This document shows positions 1 to 10,693 of a stretch of 64,000 nucleotides of DNA, in pieces. A program made the translations under genes and the position numbers. Under the pieces are notes generated by a model. It was not told the DNA's origin. It saw only the letters and a list, made by a program, of their open reading frames with translations, and did not search any database. This stretch comes from Pilaira anomala (taxonomy: Eukaryota; Mucoromycota; Mucoromycetes; Mucorales; Mucoraceae): NCBI GenBank assembly GCA_025716855.1, contig JAIXMQ010000007.1:372001-436000 (forward strand), read 5' to 3'. The stretch's first letter is position 1, and every line of letters starts with the position of its first letter.

Positions 1-749
1 GAACTAAAATTACACACCCACATAACAATAGAATCCCTCCTCCCGTCCATTTTTGTAAATAGTATAATAAAATGTTCTTGTCATAGATATAAATATACAT
101 ATTTTTTATGGAGTACTCGGTACTCGGTTTTTTTTTTCCTTAAACTCAAAATTGCATTAAAACTATTGACTAAGACAAGATATTTATCAAGACGAAACAA
201 GAAGTTTTATCAATTTTAGCTTCAAAACAAAATGCTTTTACTGACAGGAATAACTACGAGAAGGTAAAGACATATCTAGTCCCAACCTTCAAAGGAAGCT
301 AATTTAATGGCTAGAAATGTTTACTCCTTCAGTTCCGTATTATTAAACTCTATTCTGGACCCTCAAAGGATGTGCAGCACAAGTTAGCACAACGCCCGAC
401 TTACATTAAAGTTTATAACTGATAGCCCATTTGTGCTCCGATTTTATACTTTATAAAACGTTTATAATGGATAGTTATCGTGATTTCAAAAAAAAAAATG
501 AATGCTACAACAAGACGTTGTATTTAGTATATATAAGAGCGCAACGTATCGTTTTTTTACATTCAGTTTAAATATATATATATATATATATACATATTTC
601 TGCACGACGTGGCTTGGTATCACAAAAAGATGTTGTTTGCATATTATTGTCATCCATCATATTGCACAGCATAAAAAAGGTTTTCTTGAAACTTCATTTT
701 TTTATTTATTTATTGTTATTTCCCTTTTCCACTTTCTTTAATTATTATT
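1..749. other. intergenic, no gene seen
   Basis: AT-rich stretch at the window edge. It holds a short (TA)n run near 574-592 and A/T homopolymers. The one open frame (502-741) is low-complexity and has no family-like pattern, so I do not call it a gene. Confidence 0.6.
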
Positions 750-1150
750 ATGAACAATTCAATCCTCAAGTTAGCAAGAAACTCTAAAAGTTTTGTCACT
801 CCTAACGGCATTAATACAGTGTCTTTGGTGAATGAAGAACTTGAAAGTTTTATTGGGTCAACTGTCGTCGAGGCCTGTAATTCTGAGGCTGAAGGTTGGT
901 CTAGCTACCAATCCTTGACCTACGTGATGACAGGAATGCGTGCAGCAACTGCCGATTCGTTCGCTTGGGTCACTAGGTTCCTATTACTTCAATGCTTGGT
1001 ACATTATCATACCTCATGAGTACAGCTTTTTACCGAAGAACTGACCAAATGTTTGACGATCGAACCAGATCATACCGAGTCATGGTGGTTTAATACCGTC
1101 ATGTTTTACCTGGCTGTGGTTTGTTTCGGTAGAGGGATAGTTTAGCGATC
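750..1150 (+). pseudogene. broken ORF relic, family uncertain
   Basis: An 89-codon open frame (750-1019) with balanced, non-repetitive composition ends in a stop. A second protein-like stretch follows in another frame (about 1020-1145, containing LFTEELTKCLTIEPDHTESWW) and then stops. No intron signals join them convincingly. The pattern of an acidic segment, a Trp and then a hydrophobic helix in both pieces recalls the N-terminal half of a fungal cytochrome P450, but no heme-binding Cys region or ExxR motif is visible, so that identity is only a guess. I read it as a frame-broken remnant beside the desaturase relic downstream. Confidence 0.3.
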
Positions 1151-1643
1151 TAAATATGGGGACGCCTTTGGAAATCCAGAAATGGAAGGTACATTGTTAA
1201 TAGGCCACCTTTGTTCATATTTGACAATAGTGAGTTCTTAATGTACGACGTCCGAATACTTTCAAACTATCATTTAACGAGCTTTAATTTAACTAAAACT
1301 TTATAAAAGTTTTCCAAAAATGAATAATAGAAATAATTATTGTATTCAAACATTAATTTGCGTGCGTTTATGTGTTTGTGTGTGGTTTACGTTTTTTTTT
1401 TTGTTCATGTGTGTTTTGTGTAGGTAACTCTAAAAGAGCTAAGGGGAGCGTATCAGCTTGGGACTGCCAGTCCAATCCACCAGAAATAGTACATCTAAAG
1501 TGAGATAAATTCCAACATAACTATATGACATTAAACTACTTGTCATTCGAAAAATTAGATCTTGAAAAAAAAAAGAGTAAGTGGGTATCAGTCGCTAAAG
1601 CATGCACAGTTGTGTAGCCAAATTTCTATTGATTTTTCTTTAA

Positions 1644-1985
1644 TCAGAACTGATATCCCAGTGGTTTTGCTATTTTAGTTACAGGATCTTTTGCCATATC
1701 GCCAAGACCGATATGGTGTTTAATATGAGAGTGTCTCCAAGAATAATAAGAAGTTAATACAGTGCTATGGATAATAAATCTAACAAAATAATTAATAGTC
1801 TAACGTATATAAAAATAAAAAATGAGTTACTAGATGGTAAGAAATTTTAAAAAAAAATTACCTTGGAAGGACTAAAAGCTAAATGACCACATTCGTGACC
1901 AAGAGTCCAAAGGCCAAAGAAAAAGGTACCTTGGCACATCCAATAAATAGACCAAGCAAGTACACGAGCAGAAGAATAGTTACTC
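1644..1985 (-). pseudogene. delta-12 fatty acid desaturase remnant
   Basis: Two pieces on the minus strand match the first two histidine boxes of membrane delta-12 (oleate) desaturases. Piece one (about 1862-1985) reads [18 protein letters not shown] followed by [15 protein letters not shown], which contains box 1, HECGH. Piece two (1644-1764) reads SYYSWRHSHIKHH, box 2 of the HxxHH type, and stops soon after at 1644-1646. An intron-like gap (GT at 1861/1860, AG at 1766/1765) separates them, but the frame does not carry through cleanly. The N-terminus, the later transmembrane segments and the third His box are absent. The family made linoleate in the ER; this copy cannot encode a functional enzyme. 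It is probably a decayed paralogue. Confidence 0.75.
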
Positions 1986-2254
1986 CCTTAAAAAAAATCT
2001 TACACGTATTCTATCTATAGGGATTGCTGATAAATTATGCTAAACTTTTCATCTATTTTAAATGATTTAAGGATTTTAGCTACATGACTCTAGGTGCTCT
2101 AAGCCAGGTTACGTCAAGTGGCTGCTGTGGGGCTGATTTAAAGTTAATTCATGTATTTTTTACTTCAAAATAAGTTTTTTCTTTTGAAATAATTTTACAT
2201 AATTTTGATTTGGACAGACATACATTCTCTGCTTCTCAATATACAATCACATCC

Positions 2255-2295
<41 letters not shown>

Positions 2296-3000
2296 CATAT
2301 ATAAATACACACATAATTTTAAGAAAAAAGATACTGTTTTTTACATCTGTACTTATTTTATTGATTTAAGTGTAACGCGCTTACAACTAAGATCATACAC
2401 GGATACTTATTATTGCACCTTTTGACACAGGCGGTTACCATCGACTAGTTGAGATATCCGTGGAATTAAACTGATTACTGCATTCTCCTTATTATACTGA
2501 TGAATCACCATCACATTATCGAAATATTAATAAAAAAAAATTTTTAATGATTCTATATTCAGTGTCAATATTGCATGCAGCAGCCATCATAATTTCTTCA
2601 AACAACTATAAATACGTTTCCACTTTGAATAACAAAGTGGCTCCTTTTTTTTTATCTATCATGTATTGTTTTTTTTTATTGATATTCAACTATTATATGT
2701 GTACATGTGTTTATCTATCTCTTCACGTGAAAATAGACTCATCACCGTCTATTGATTTATTCCAAGGAAAGTGTGCCAATTTGATTTGAAGACAATGATT
2801 TTCATGTCAATTAAAAAGAAAATATCATGTAACACGGACTAAAGTGATTTGTACACACATTTCTCCTTTTTAAATGTAACGTTTTGCATCTTTATATATA
2901 ACTATTATGTTTTATGTATTTTCGGTATTCTTTTCTCTTTTTTTCTTTTTTTTTTTTTCTATTTTTTTTTTTTTTTTGTTTATTTATTTTTTAAGAAGAA
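1986..3000. other. intergenic with poly-T and promoter region
   Basis: No supported gene. A poly-T run of about 33 nt lies near 2258-2291. Pyrimidine-rich DNA (about 2936-2975) immediately precedes the start codon of the MFS gene at 3001, as expected for a fungal promoter/5' leader. A single CACGTG occurs near 2725. Confidence 0.6.
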
Positions 3001-4721
3001 ATGTCTGAAGACATTAAAGATGATATCAAGTCTTTTGAATACGATAAAGATAAATTAGATACAGAATATGGTGATGAAAAGAGTAATGCAACAGCGTTTA
3101 TAAAATCTGCGGAAGAAAAAGCATTTCTGCGAAAACTAAATTGGAAATTATTACCTGTGGTCTTTTTAATTATCTTTATCCAAGTAAAAAAAAACATACT
3201 CTACCTTTTAAAGATGCATTATGATTAAAAATTAAATAATCAAATAATTATAGTTTTGTGATAAATCAGCGTTAAGTGTTGCTGCTGTTCTTGGAATTAG
3301 AGAAGATGCAAGTATGTCGGACGATCAGTTCGCTTGGTTAGGATCCATCTTCTATTTAGGGTTCCTGGCGTGTCAGGTAAAAAAAAAAAGTAATAAATAA
3401 TGATATAAATGCTAAATATATGGATTCATGCATACAATTTAGGCTCCAAATAATTATCTTATTCAGAGATTTCCAATTGGCCGATATCTCGGTGTTATGT
3501 TGGTTATATGGGGTATCATCATGGGATTAACTGCTGCCTGTAACACCTTTGCACAATTGATGGCATTAAGATTTTTACTTGGTTTGTTCGAAGGTGTAAC
3601 CTATCCTTGTATCTATATCGTAATGAATACTCTTTACCGTCGTTCAGAGCAATCTGCTTGCTGGGGATTCTTGGGTATAGGTACTGGTATGGGAACTGTC
3701 TTTGGTGTTTTAATTGCTTATGGTTTAAGCTTTATGGATAATGTTGCTGGATATCGTGCATGGCGATGGTAATAAAAAAAATACAAGTTTTATTGCTCCC
3801 TTTTTTATTAACTTTTTTTTTAGGGGTTACATTGTGTTTGGTATTGGAACTGTTTTGATTGGCTTCTTGACCTTTTTCTTCCTTATTGATAACCCACACC
3901 ACAAACTATTACACCTTACCGAAAAAGAACATGAAATTGTGGAAGAGAGAACTCGTGATAACTGTGTAGTAAGAGTAAAAGAGATCAAAAGAGAACAAAT
4001 GTGGGAAGCGATTAGAGAACCTCGTTTATGGTTGCTCTTTACAGCAAATATGTTGAACTGTCTTCAAAACGGTGGCCTAATCACTTTTAGTACTTTACTT
4101 GTTGAAGGTCTTGGATTTTCCGTAAGTTTTTTTTTTTAAAAAAAAAGGAACAACATTATACATGTATTAACACTGCCAATTTAGGCTTTCAACTCAATTA
4201 TCCTTCAAATTCCTAATGGTGTGGCTGCTGCTGCTTTTGCAATAGGCTTTGTCTGGTTAGCTGGCCGTCTTCAGAAAATTGCAATGACCGGTATGTTGGC
4301 TTCTAGTGTTTCTCTCGTCGGATGTGTGATTATGGCTACAGTGCCCGGTATACCTAAACTAAGTGGTTTCTATCTTACTTGGGCAATGACAGGCACAGGT
4401 GCTATTATACAGACACTGGTTTCTAATAACGTATCTGGTTATACAAAGAGGGTATTCTACAACGGTATGGGCATGGTTGCAATGACAATTGGTAACTTTG
4501 CTGGTCCTCTTGTGATGAGTGGCAATCAAGCTCCTACCTACACCAAGGCCATGATTGGATACGCTGCCTCCAATGTCGGTATCATTGTGTGCTTATTTTC
4601 CGTTTACCTTATCATGAAGAACGAAAATAAACGCCGTCTATCCGACCCTTCAATTACTGAAGCTGATATCTATTTGGATCAAACAGATAAAATAGATAGA
4701 AGTATTATTTATAAATTGTAA
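3001..4721 (+). CDS. MFS transporter, anion:cation symporter (Dal5/Tna1-like)
   Basis: Five exons (3001-3183, 3254-3376, 3443-3768, 3824-4121, 4185-4721) join in frame to a 488-aa protein. A hydrophilic N-terminus precedes the first membrane segment (KLLPVVFLIIFIQ), followed by FCDKSALSVAAVLGI, the typical TM1/TM2 transition of the fungal anion:cation symporter family, which includes allantoate, nicotinate and other carboxylate permeases. LRFLLGLFEGVTYPCIYIVM and later glycine-rich helices fit TM4-TM5, and a charged central loop (residues about 235-265) separates two six-helix halves. The length is normal for the family. It likely imports a small organic anion across the plasma membrane; the substrate cannot be told from sequence. 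It is transcribed convergently with the next gene. Confidence 0.92.
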
Positions 4722-5379
4722 AATATATTCAAACTGATTAATTGTATCATCATCTTTTTTTTCAATAATATTAATAATGAATATTTTTGTAATGATCTAT
4801 TTGGTGTGTGAATTTAAGTAAAAGACAATAACCATGTATAGTAAGTGACAGGGTACAAATCTTGGTTGATGTAACAATGTGATCTTGTGTGATCTGCTAT
4901 GAATGACAACCGTATCATAAATATGATATTTAAATAATATGTGTGTGGGAGAGGAATGGATACAAATAGAAGATAATGACTATTTGTATTTGAATACCTA
5001 ATCGGATCATCAATAACAGATCACTAGAAAGATGAATAATCTCAATTGCGTGCGTACCAAATTTGATCAATAAAATAAATATAACCCTTGATAAAATAAA
5101 TTAGTAGCAGGAAGAAAGATTTTTTAGGAAACTTTGGCCGAGTTTAGCTTGTCCTCGAAACGAACTGTGATACTTCTTGTTTCTTTTAAGAAAACGTTTA
5201 ACTGGCGAAGACTGAGGAAATATAATAGCTATTCTATTAATCTAAACTATACATATACATCATCAGTATTATTTAAGAAAAGAAAAAGAAAAGAGATTTT
5301 TATTAATTTTTGAAATTTTATAATATAACAAACAAAATGTTTAACAAGGTCTATATCCTAGTGATTTGCTCTTTTTTTT
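4722..5379. other. convergent intergenic region
   Basis: The stretch lies between the 3' ends of the MFS gene and the acidic secreted protein gene. It is AT-rich, presumably carrying both 3' UTRs and polyadenylation sites (several AATAAA-like strings). I see no other feature. Confidence 0.6.
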
Positions 5380-6699
5380 TTACAATTTTTCAGTCTTTTT
5401 AGCTTCATGCTTTTCGTCTTCATGTTCATATTCTGCAACTTCTTCCTTTTCCTCGACCTCTTCCTTTTCCTCGACCTCTTCCTTTTCCTCGACCTCTTCC
5501 TTTTCCTCAACTTCTTCCTTTTCCTTAACCTCGATCTTTTCATCTTTCTCGTTTTCATATTCATATTCGTCTTCCTTGACTTGATACTCCTCCTCTTCAT
5601 CTTCGACAACTTCTTCGTCTTCATCATGCTTATCCTCAACAGCAACCTTCTTGTCACTTTTAGATTTTGCGATAATAGGGCTACCATTAACTTTTTTATC
5701 CTTAACTACTACGGCATTACTATCATACTCCTTATCATCGGCAATTTTCTCTTCACTTTCATACGCCTTGACATCAGTAACAACTTCTTCTTGGCTTTCA
5801 TACTCCTTAGTCTCAGCAACATGCTCTTCCTCCTTGGTATAAACATCTTTAGAATCCTCAACTTCATATTCTTTGGTATCAATTTCTTCGTCAATTTCTT
5901 TGGTGTCATCGTATTCTTCAGTAGTAGCGGCATCATCAAATACCTTTTTGAGTGTATTAATTGTTTTAGTAGAAGCACCATTAGCGGCCTTCATGTCCTC
6001 ATCAGTTTTTCCTCTAGGAATAACAATAGTATCGTCATGAGCTGTCTCTTTCTCAGTATCATACTCTTCAGCAGTAGCAGTAGCAGCAGCTTCATCAGCC
6101 GCCTTCTTGAAAACACTAAACCATTTAGTAGCATCATCCTCAGCCTCACCATCATGCTCAGAAGCAGCAGGAGCATACTCGCTGTTAGAATTATTGGTAC
6201 CCGTAGTATTTGTAAGAGCAATATATTTCATAACTACTCGAGAAGGAGCAGCAGCAGGATATCCAGAAGTAGCCTCCTTTTCAGAAACGGTATTAAGAAT
6301 AAGTTGATTTATCTCATTCAGAAAGATGGCAAACAAAGTCTCCTTATTAGCAGTGACAGAATCTGCAGCAGTAGAATCCGTCTTGATAAGGTTATCAATA
6401 ATCATATCAAATGCATTTCTGAAGATGATATTCAAATCATCGCTTGAATAATCCCGCTTGCTGATTGCTTGCTGGTGGCTGTACATGGCTTGGGTAAGGG
6501 CAGATTTGAGAATAGCATCAGAATAAATATCTTGATGCATTTGAGTGTGACCACGTTTCCAGCTCATTGGAATCATGTTATCTGAGGATTGGATGATGGG
6601 ATTCGCGTTCATAAGAGATGACATACCGGTAGGTGCAGCATTGGAAACAGAGGAAAGTCCGACTAAAGCAAGAAGAGCAATGGTGATTAATTGAAGCAT
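5380..6699 (-). CDS. secreted Glu-rich repeat protein
   Basis: Single-exon 439-aa ORF. The N-terminus (MLQLITIALLALVGLSSVSNA, then APTG) is a clear signal peptide with cleavage expected after residue 21. The mature N-terminal half is moderately Ala/Asn/Ser-rich with possible N-glycosylation sites. From about residue 240 the protein turns into a Lys/Glu low-complexity region and ends in five to six copies of an EKEEVE hexad encoded by an 18-bp tandem repeat. A TATA-like TTTATATAAAAG lies about 65 bp upstream on the minus strand (6762-6772). No enzymatic domain or GPI signal is seen. It could be a cell-wall or extracellular matrix protein, or a polyelectrolyte that binds cations. No family recognised; function not assigned. 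Confidence 0.85.
   Translation of the reverse strand: MLQLITIALLALVGLSSVSNAAPTGMSSLMNANPIIQSSDNMIPMSWKRGHTQMHQDIYSDAILKSALTQAMYSHQQAISKRDYSSDDLNIIFRNAFDMIIDNLIKTDSTAADSVTANKETLFAIFLNEINQLILNTVSEKEATSGYPAAAPSRVVMKYIALTNTTGTNNSNSEYAPAASEHDGEAEDDATKWFSVFKKAADEAAATATAEEYDTEKETAHDDTIVIPRGKTDEDMKAANGASTKTINTLKKVFDDAATTEEYDDTKEIDEEIDTKEYEVEDSKDVYTKEEEHVAETKEYESQEEVVTDVKAYESEEKIADDKEYDSNAVVVKDKKVNGSPIIAKSKSDKKVAVEDKHDEDEEVVEDEEEEYQVKEDEYEYENEKDEKIEVKEKEEVEEKEEVEEKEEVEEKEEVEEKEEVAEYEHEDEKHEAKKTEKL
5436..5540 (-). repeat. 18-bp tandem repeat encoding EKEEVE
   Basis: About five head-to-tail copies of an 18-bp unit (GAGGTCGAGGAAAAGGAA on the minus strand) lie inside the acidic protein gene. The first copies are nearly identical and the outer ones diverge by single bases. 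It is a coding minisatellite likely to vary in copy number between strains. Confidence 0.9.
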
Positions 6700-7298
6700 T
6701 GTTTGGTATGAGTAAGAGTTGAATGGATATTTTTATTTTCTGTTTGTTGAATTGTGTTTCTTTTATATAAAATTAGAAAATAAACTTGTATAATAGGGAA
6801 CTGATATTAACGTATGGTCCTTTTCTTTTTTGCCGTAAAGTCATAACCTTAAGCCGAAAATCCGAATCAAGAGAAATGGTCCAGACATGAATATTATAAT
6901 ATGAATCGTCTATTACTACTTACTAACTTCACCTGTATGAAGAAAATAAAATTAAAATTAATATTTATTAATCTTGCATAAAACGCCTACATGATAAAAA
7001 AAAAAAAACCTAGAATTTTTAATTGTTATTAACTTTTTTTTATCGGTTCAAAAAAAAAAATGGTAGGCGAAAAAATGCGGTTCACAAAAAAATATGGTGC
7101 GCAAACCTGGTGCGTGGATCTTTCCCCAAAATAAAAGAGCACTTTTTATTTCCTTATTAATCTTTTTATTGAATAAAATTATGAGAATATTTATACTAAA
7201 TGGATTTAGGATGGAATATATAAATAAAGACATTTAGGATATAACAGAAAGAGAAAGAAGAACAGATGATGCCATATGTATGAAGACATAAATTAATT
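6700..7298. other. intergenic, promoter of acidic protein gene
   Basis: It contains the upstream region of the minus-strand acidic protein gene (TATA-like element near 6762-6772) and the 3' flank of the next minus-strand gene. The open frame at 7048-7233 has no convincing protein character. Confidence 0.55.
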
Positions 7299-7967
7299 TT
7301 AGCGCATAAATGACAATATTGAAGGGAGAAGAGCTCCTACGGCAATAGTGGATTTTCTTCTTCCAACAGCATGATTGTCTTCTTGGCTATTGCATCGTTT
7401 TTTCTGCATCACACCATCTTTTGGACGTTGATAAAAGGTCACTGCCATCGAATGCATCTTTCTGTATTCTTTAATAAGTTCATCTACCATCAATTCAATC
7501 TCTTCCAACTGCTCTATTGATATGGCAGGAAAGTGTTGGACGATAAGACGAGGGATCTCTGTACGGTCTTCTACTGAGATCTTGCCATAGGTCTCTGGAT
7601 AAATTTTATTCATAATCGTATCAATACCTTTAAGCAAGAGCTGAAATATTTCTGGTGATAGACCATCACCGCCTTCTTTAGTAATATTGCCAACACTATG
7701 TAGATTATCAGAAAGATACTTTGTGATAATTAATTAGTCTTCGACATGAGTTTAAAAGTAGAAATAGTGAGCTTACATACCATAGATTGGTTTTCATCTT
7801 CAACTGGTACAGTGAATACGAGTGAGCAAAAAAGTAGTAGAAACAATATCTGTATAATTGACAACAGTATGTATGGACGCATTATGTATGTATGGTATGA
7901 ATAGGAATGAGAAAGAAAATAGAAAAATAAAATGTGAGTTTACGTTGCTATTGTTGAATGGAAACAT
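7299..7967 (-). CDS. small secreted protein, unknown
   Basis: Three exons on the minus strand (7944-7967, 7781-7849, 7299-7718) join to a 170-aa protein. The spliced N-terminus MFPFNNSNILFLLLFCSLVFT followed by VPVEDENQ is a good signal peptide, and it only appears when the 24-nt first exon is joined. The next ATG upstream of the hydrophobic core (7883) runs into a stop, which supports the spliced start. The mature part has a helical segment (ISIEQLEEIELMVDELIKEYRKMHSMAV), two Cys at most, and a weakly hydrophobic C-terminus (STIAVGALLPSILSFMR) that might be a GPI or membrane signal. No family recognised. It lies between two other minus-strand genes and is probably expressed independently. 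Confidence 0.65.
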
Positions 7968-8256
7968 TCCAGTTGCTGAGATGAAAACAAATACTGAAGA
8001 AAGTCAGTGCTCTTTCAAACAAAATAAACATTAGTTATACAGCAGCAACAAAAATAAAAAATATAAATGCGAAATTGAACAAAGAGTTACAGAATAATAT
8101 TAAAAAAAAATTTATTTCAAGACGTTTTTTTAATTTTATGTCTAGCTATAATAATATAATACAAATAAGATGGAGTTTCTTAGTTTAAGATTTTTAAAAA
8201 AAAAAGGAATATATAGTGATTTTGTTGTGATATACAAAAAAAAATTAAAATTGAAT

Positions 8257-10292
8257 TTAATCAACTTCCTCAACAGAGGGACCATCGTTGTGATCAGCGG
8301 GAGCAGCACCGGGAGCGGCACCAGGGAAGCCACCAGGAGCAGCACCTTCAGCACCACCGTTTGCTTGATAGAACTTCATCATGATAGGGTTAACGATTTC
8401 TTCAACTTCCTTTTGCTTAGACTCATATTCTTCCTTGGAAGCTTCTTGAGATTCATCTAACCACTTGATAGCTTCATCAGAAGCGTTCTTGATCTTCTCC
8501 TTATCATCAGCAGGGAGTTGACCACCAACCTTCTCATCTTGAAGAGTGTTACGGAGGTTATAAGCATATGATTCAAGACCATTTCTGGCTGTGATACGGG
8601 CAGTAGCTTCTTCATCTTCAGCCTTATACTTTTCAGCATCGTTGACCATACGTTCAATATCTTCCTTGGAAAGACGACCCTTATCGTTGGTGATAGTGAT
8701 CTTGTTAGACTTACCAGTAGTCTTATCAAGAGCAGAGACGTTTAAGATACCGTTAGCATCAACATCGAATGTGACTTCAACTTGAGGAACACCACGGGGA
8801 GCAGGAGGAATACCAGATAACTCAAACTTACCGAGGATGTTGTTATCCTTGGTACGAGCACGTTCACCTTCAAATACTTGAATGAGGACACCAGGTTGGT
8901 TATCAGCATAAGTAGAGAAGACTTCGGACTTCTTAGTAGGAACAGTAGTGTTACGCTTGATAAGAGCAGTCATGACACCACCAGCAGTCTCAATACCGAG
9001 AGAGAGAGGAGCGACATCCAAAAGTAAAAGATCTTGAGTCTTTTCAGAGGTATCACCAGAGAGAATAGCAGCTTGAACAGCAGCACCATAGGCAACAGCT
9101 TCATCAGGGTTAATAGATCTGTTGGGTTCCTTACCGTTGAAGAAATCAGAGACCAACTTTTGAACCTTGGGGATACGAGTAGAACCACCAACAAGGACAA
9201 TATCGTGAACAGAGGCCTTATCGATCTTGGAATCACGGAGAACCTTCTCAACGGGATCCATAGTGTTACGGAAAAGATCTTGGTTCAATTCCTCGAAACG
9301 AGCACGAGTTAAAGAAGTATAGAAATCAACACCTTCAAAGAGAGAATCGATTTCGATAGTGGTTTGAGCAGCAGAAGAAAGAGTACGCTTTGCACGTTCA
9401 CATGCGGTACGAAGACGACGGATAGCACGAGCATTACCAGTAATATCCTTCTTGTACTTACGCTTGAACTCTTGCATGAAGTGATCAACAAGACGGTTAT
9501 CGAAATCTTCACCACCTAAATGAGTATCACCAGCGGTAGCCTTAACTTCAAAGATACCATCTTCAATAGTCAAGAGAGAGACATCGAAAGTTCCACCACC
9601 TAAATCGAAAATCAAGACATTACGTTCACCATCAACCTTCTTATCTAAACCGTAAGCAATAGCAGCGGCAGTAGGTTCGTTAATGATACGTTGAACGTTC
9701 AAACCAGAAATCAAACCAGCATCCTTAGTAGCTTGACGTTGAGAATCGTTGAAGTAAGCAGGAACGGTGATAACAGCGTTCTTGACAACACCACCGAGGT
9801 AAGCTTCAGCAGTTTCCTTCATCTTGACAAGGATCATAGCAGAGATTTCTTCAGGGGTGAATGACTTGGTCTCGCCCTTGAATTCAACTTGAATAACAGG
9901 CTTGGATTCCTTTTCAACAACCTTGAAAGACCAATGCTTCATATCAGCTTGAACTTCAGCATCGGCGAAACGACGACCGATGAGACGTTTAGCATCGAAA
10001 ACAGTGTTGTGAGGGTTCATAGCAACTTGGTTCTTGGCGGCATCACCAATAAGACGTTCAGAGTCGGTGAAACCAACATAAGAGGGGGTGGTACGGTTAC
10101 CTTGATCGTTAGCAATGATTTCAACACGATCGTTTTGCCAGACACCAACACAAGAGTAAGTAGTACCCAAATCAATACCAACTATTAATAAAGAAAAGAG
10201 AATAAATGTTAGTAAATTATAAACAGGTGTTGTATGTAAATGTTGTTGTTGTTGTTGTTGTAAATATACGTACTAGATTTTCCTTCAGACAT
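8257..10292 (-). CDS. hsp70: cytosolic Hsp70 chaperone (SSA type)
   Basis: Two exons (10274-10292 and 8257-10181) give a 647-aa protein starting [20 protein letters not shown]. The 19-nt first exon is required because the second exon has no suitable ATG before the phosphate-1 loop. The ATPase domain has [12 protein letters not shown] and [13 protein letters not shown], the substrate-binding domain follows, and the C-terminus is a Gly/Ala/Pro-rich tail ending GPSVEEVD, the EEVD motif that binds TPR co-chaperones in the cytosol and nucleus. There is no ER or mitochondrial targeting signal. It folds and refolds clients by ATP cycling with J-proteins. Many codons are of the strongly preferred type, which suggests high expression. 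The intron carries a short GTT/AAC triplet repeat (about 10235-10261). Confidence 0.98.
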
Positions 10293-10693
10293 TTTTATAT
10301 AATATAATTACTTATAATAATAATAATAATAAAAAAAAGGGGAAATAAAAATATATCCTTCTTTTTATATAAATTTTCGAGATCTCTTTTAGGAAGCACT
10401 AGTAGTTTCCAAGTACGTTGATTGGCTAAATCATACGAATCTGGTAGAACTTGCGAGAAAGTGAAAGAAATTTACTTGGTCTTTTAACGCATTTCATTGG
10501 CTATTTTTTAATTGTATGCTAAAAAAGATTTTAAAAAAGTTACGTAGCGTTTTTACAAACTCAGAAAAGTTTATGTTTTTTTTTTTTTTTAGTTGCTTTT
10601 TTCTTTAAAAAGTGACACACACAAACAATGCACATATAAGTAGCAAAATACAAACAATGAAAGTAAAAATAAACCAGTTTATTTTATTTTATC
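10293..10693. other. intergenic, Hsp70 promoter
   Basis: The region separates the Hsp70 start from the end of the xylulokinase gene and holds the candidate heat shock element, a reverse CCAAT-like ATTGGCT near 10421 and 10497, and a poly-T run near 10577-10590. No gene is seen. Confidence 0.55.
10446..10460. promoter_or_regulatory. candidate heat shock element
   Basis: Three 5-bp units in the pattern GAA-nn-TGC-nn-GAA (10447-10459) differ at one base from the nGAAnnTTCnnGAAn consensus bound by heat shock factor. They lie about 155 bp upstream of the Hsp70 start codon, and a TATA-like stretch on the minus strand sits between them (about 10358-10372). The location fits the gene; the mismatch keeps confidence low. 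Confidence 0.35.

Noticed and set aside
5407..6447. 346-codon plus-strand ORF opposite the acidic protein
   Set aside because: It is the antisense shadow of the Glu/Lys-rich gene: rich in Phe/Leu/Ser, no domain, no start context.
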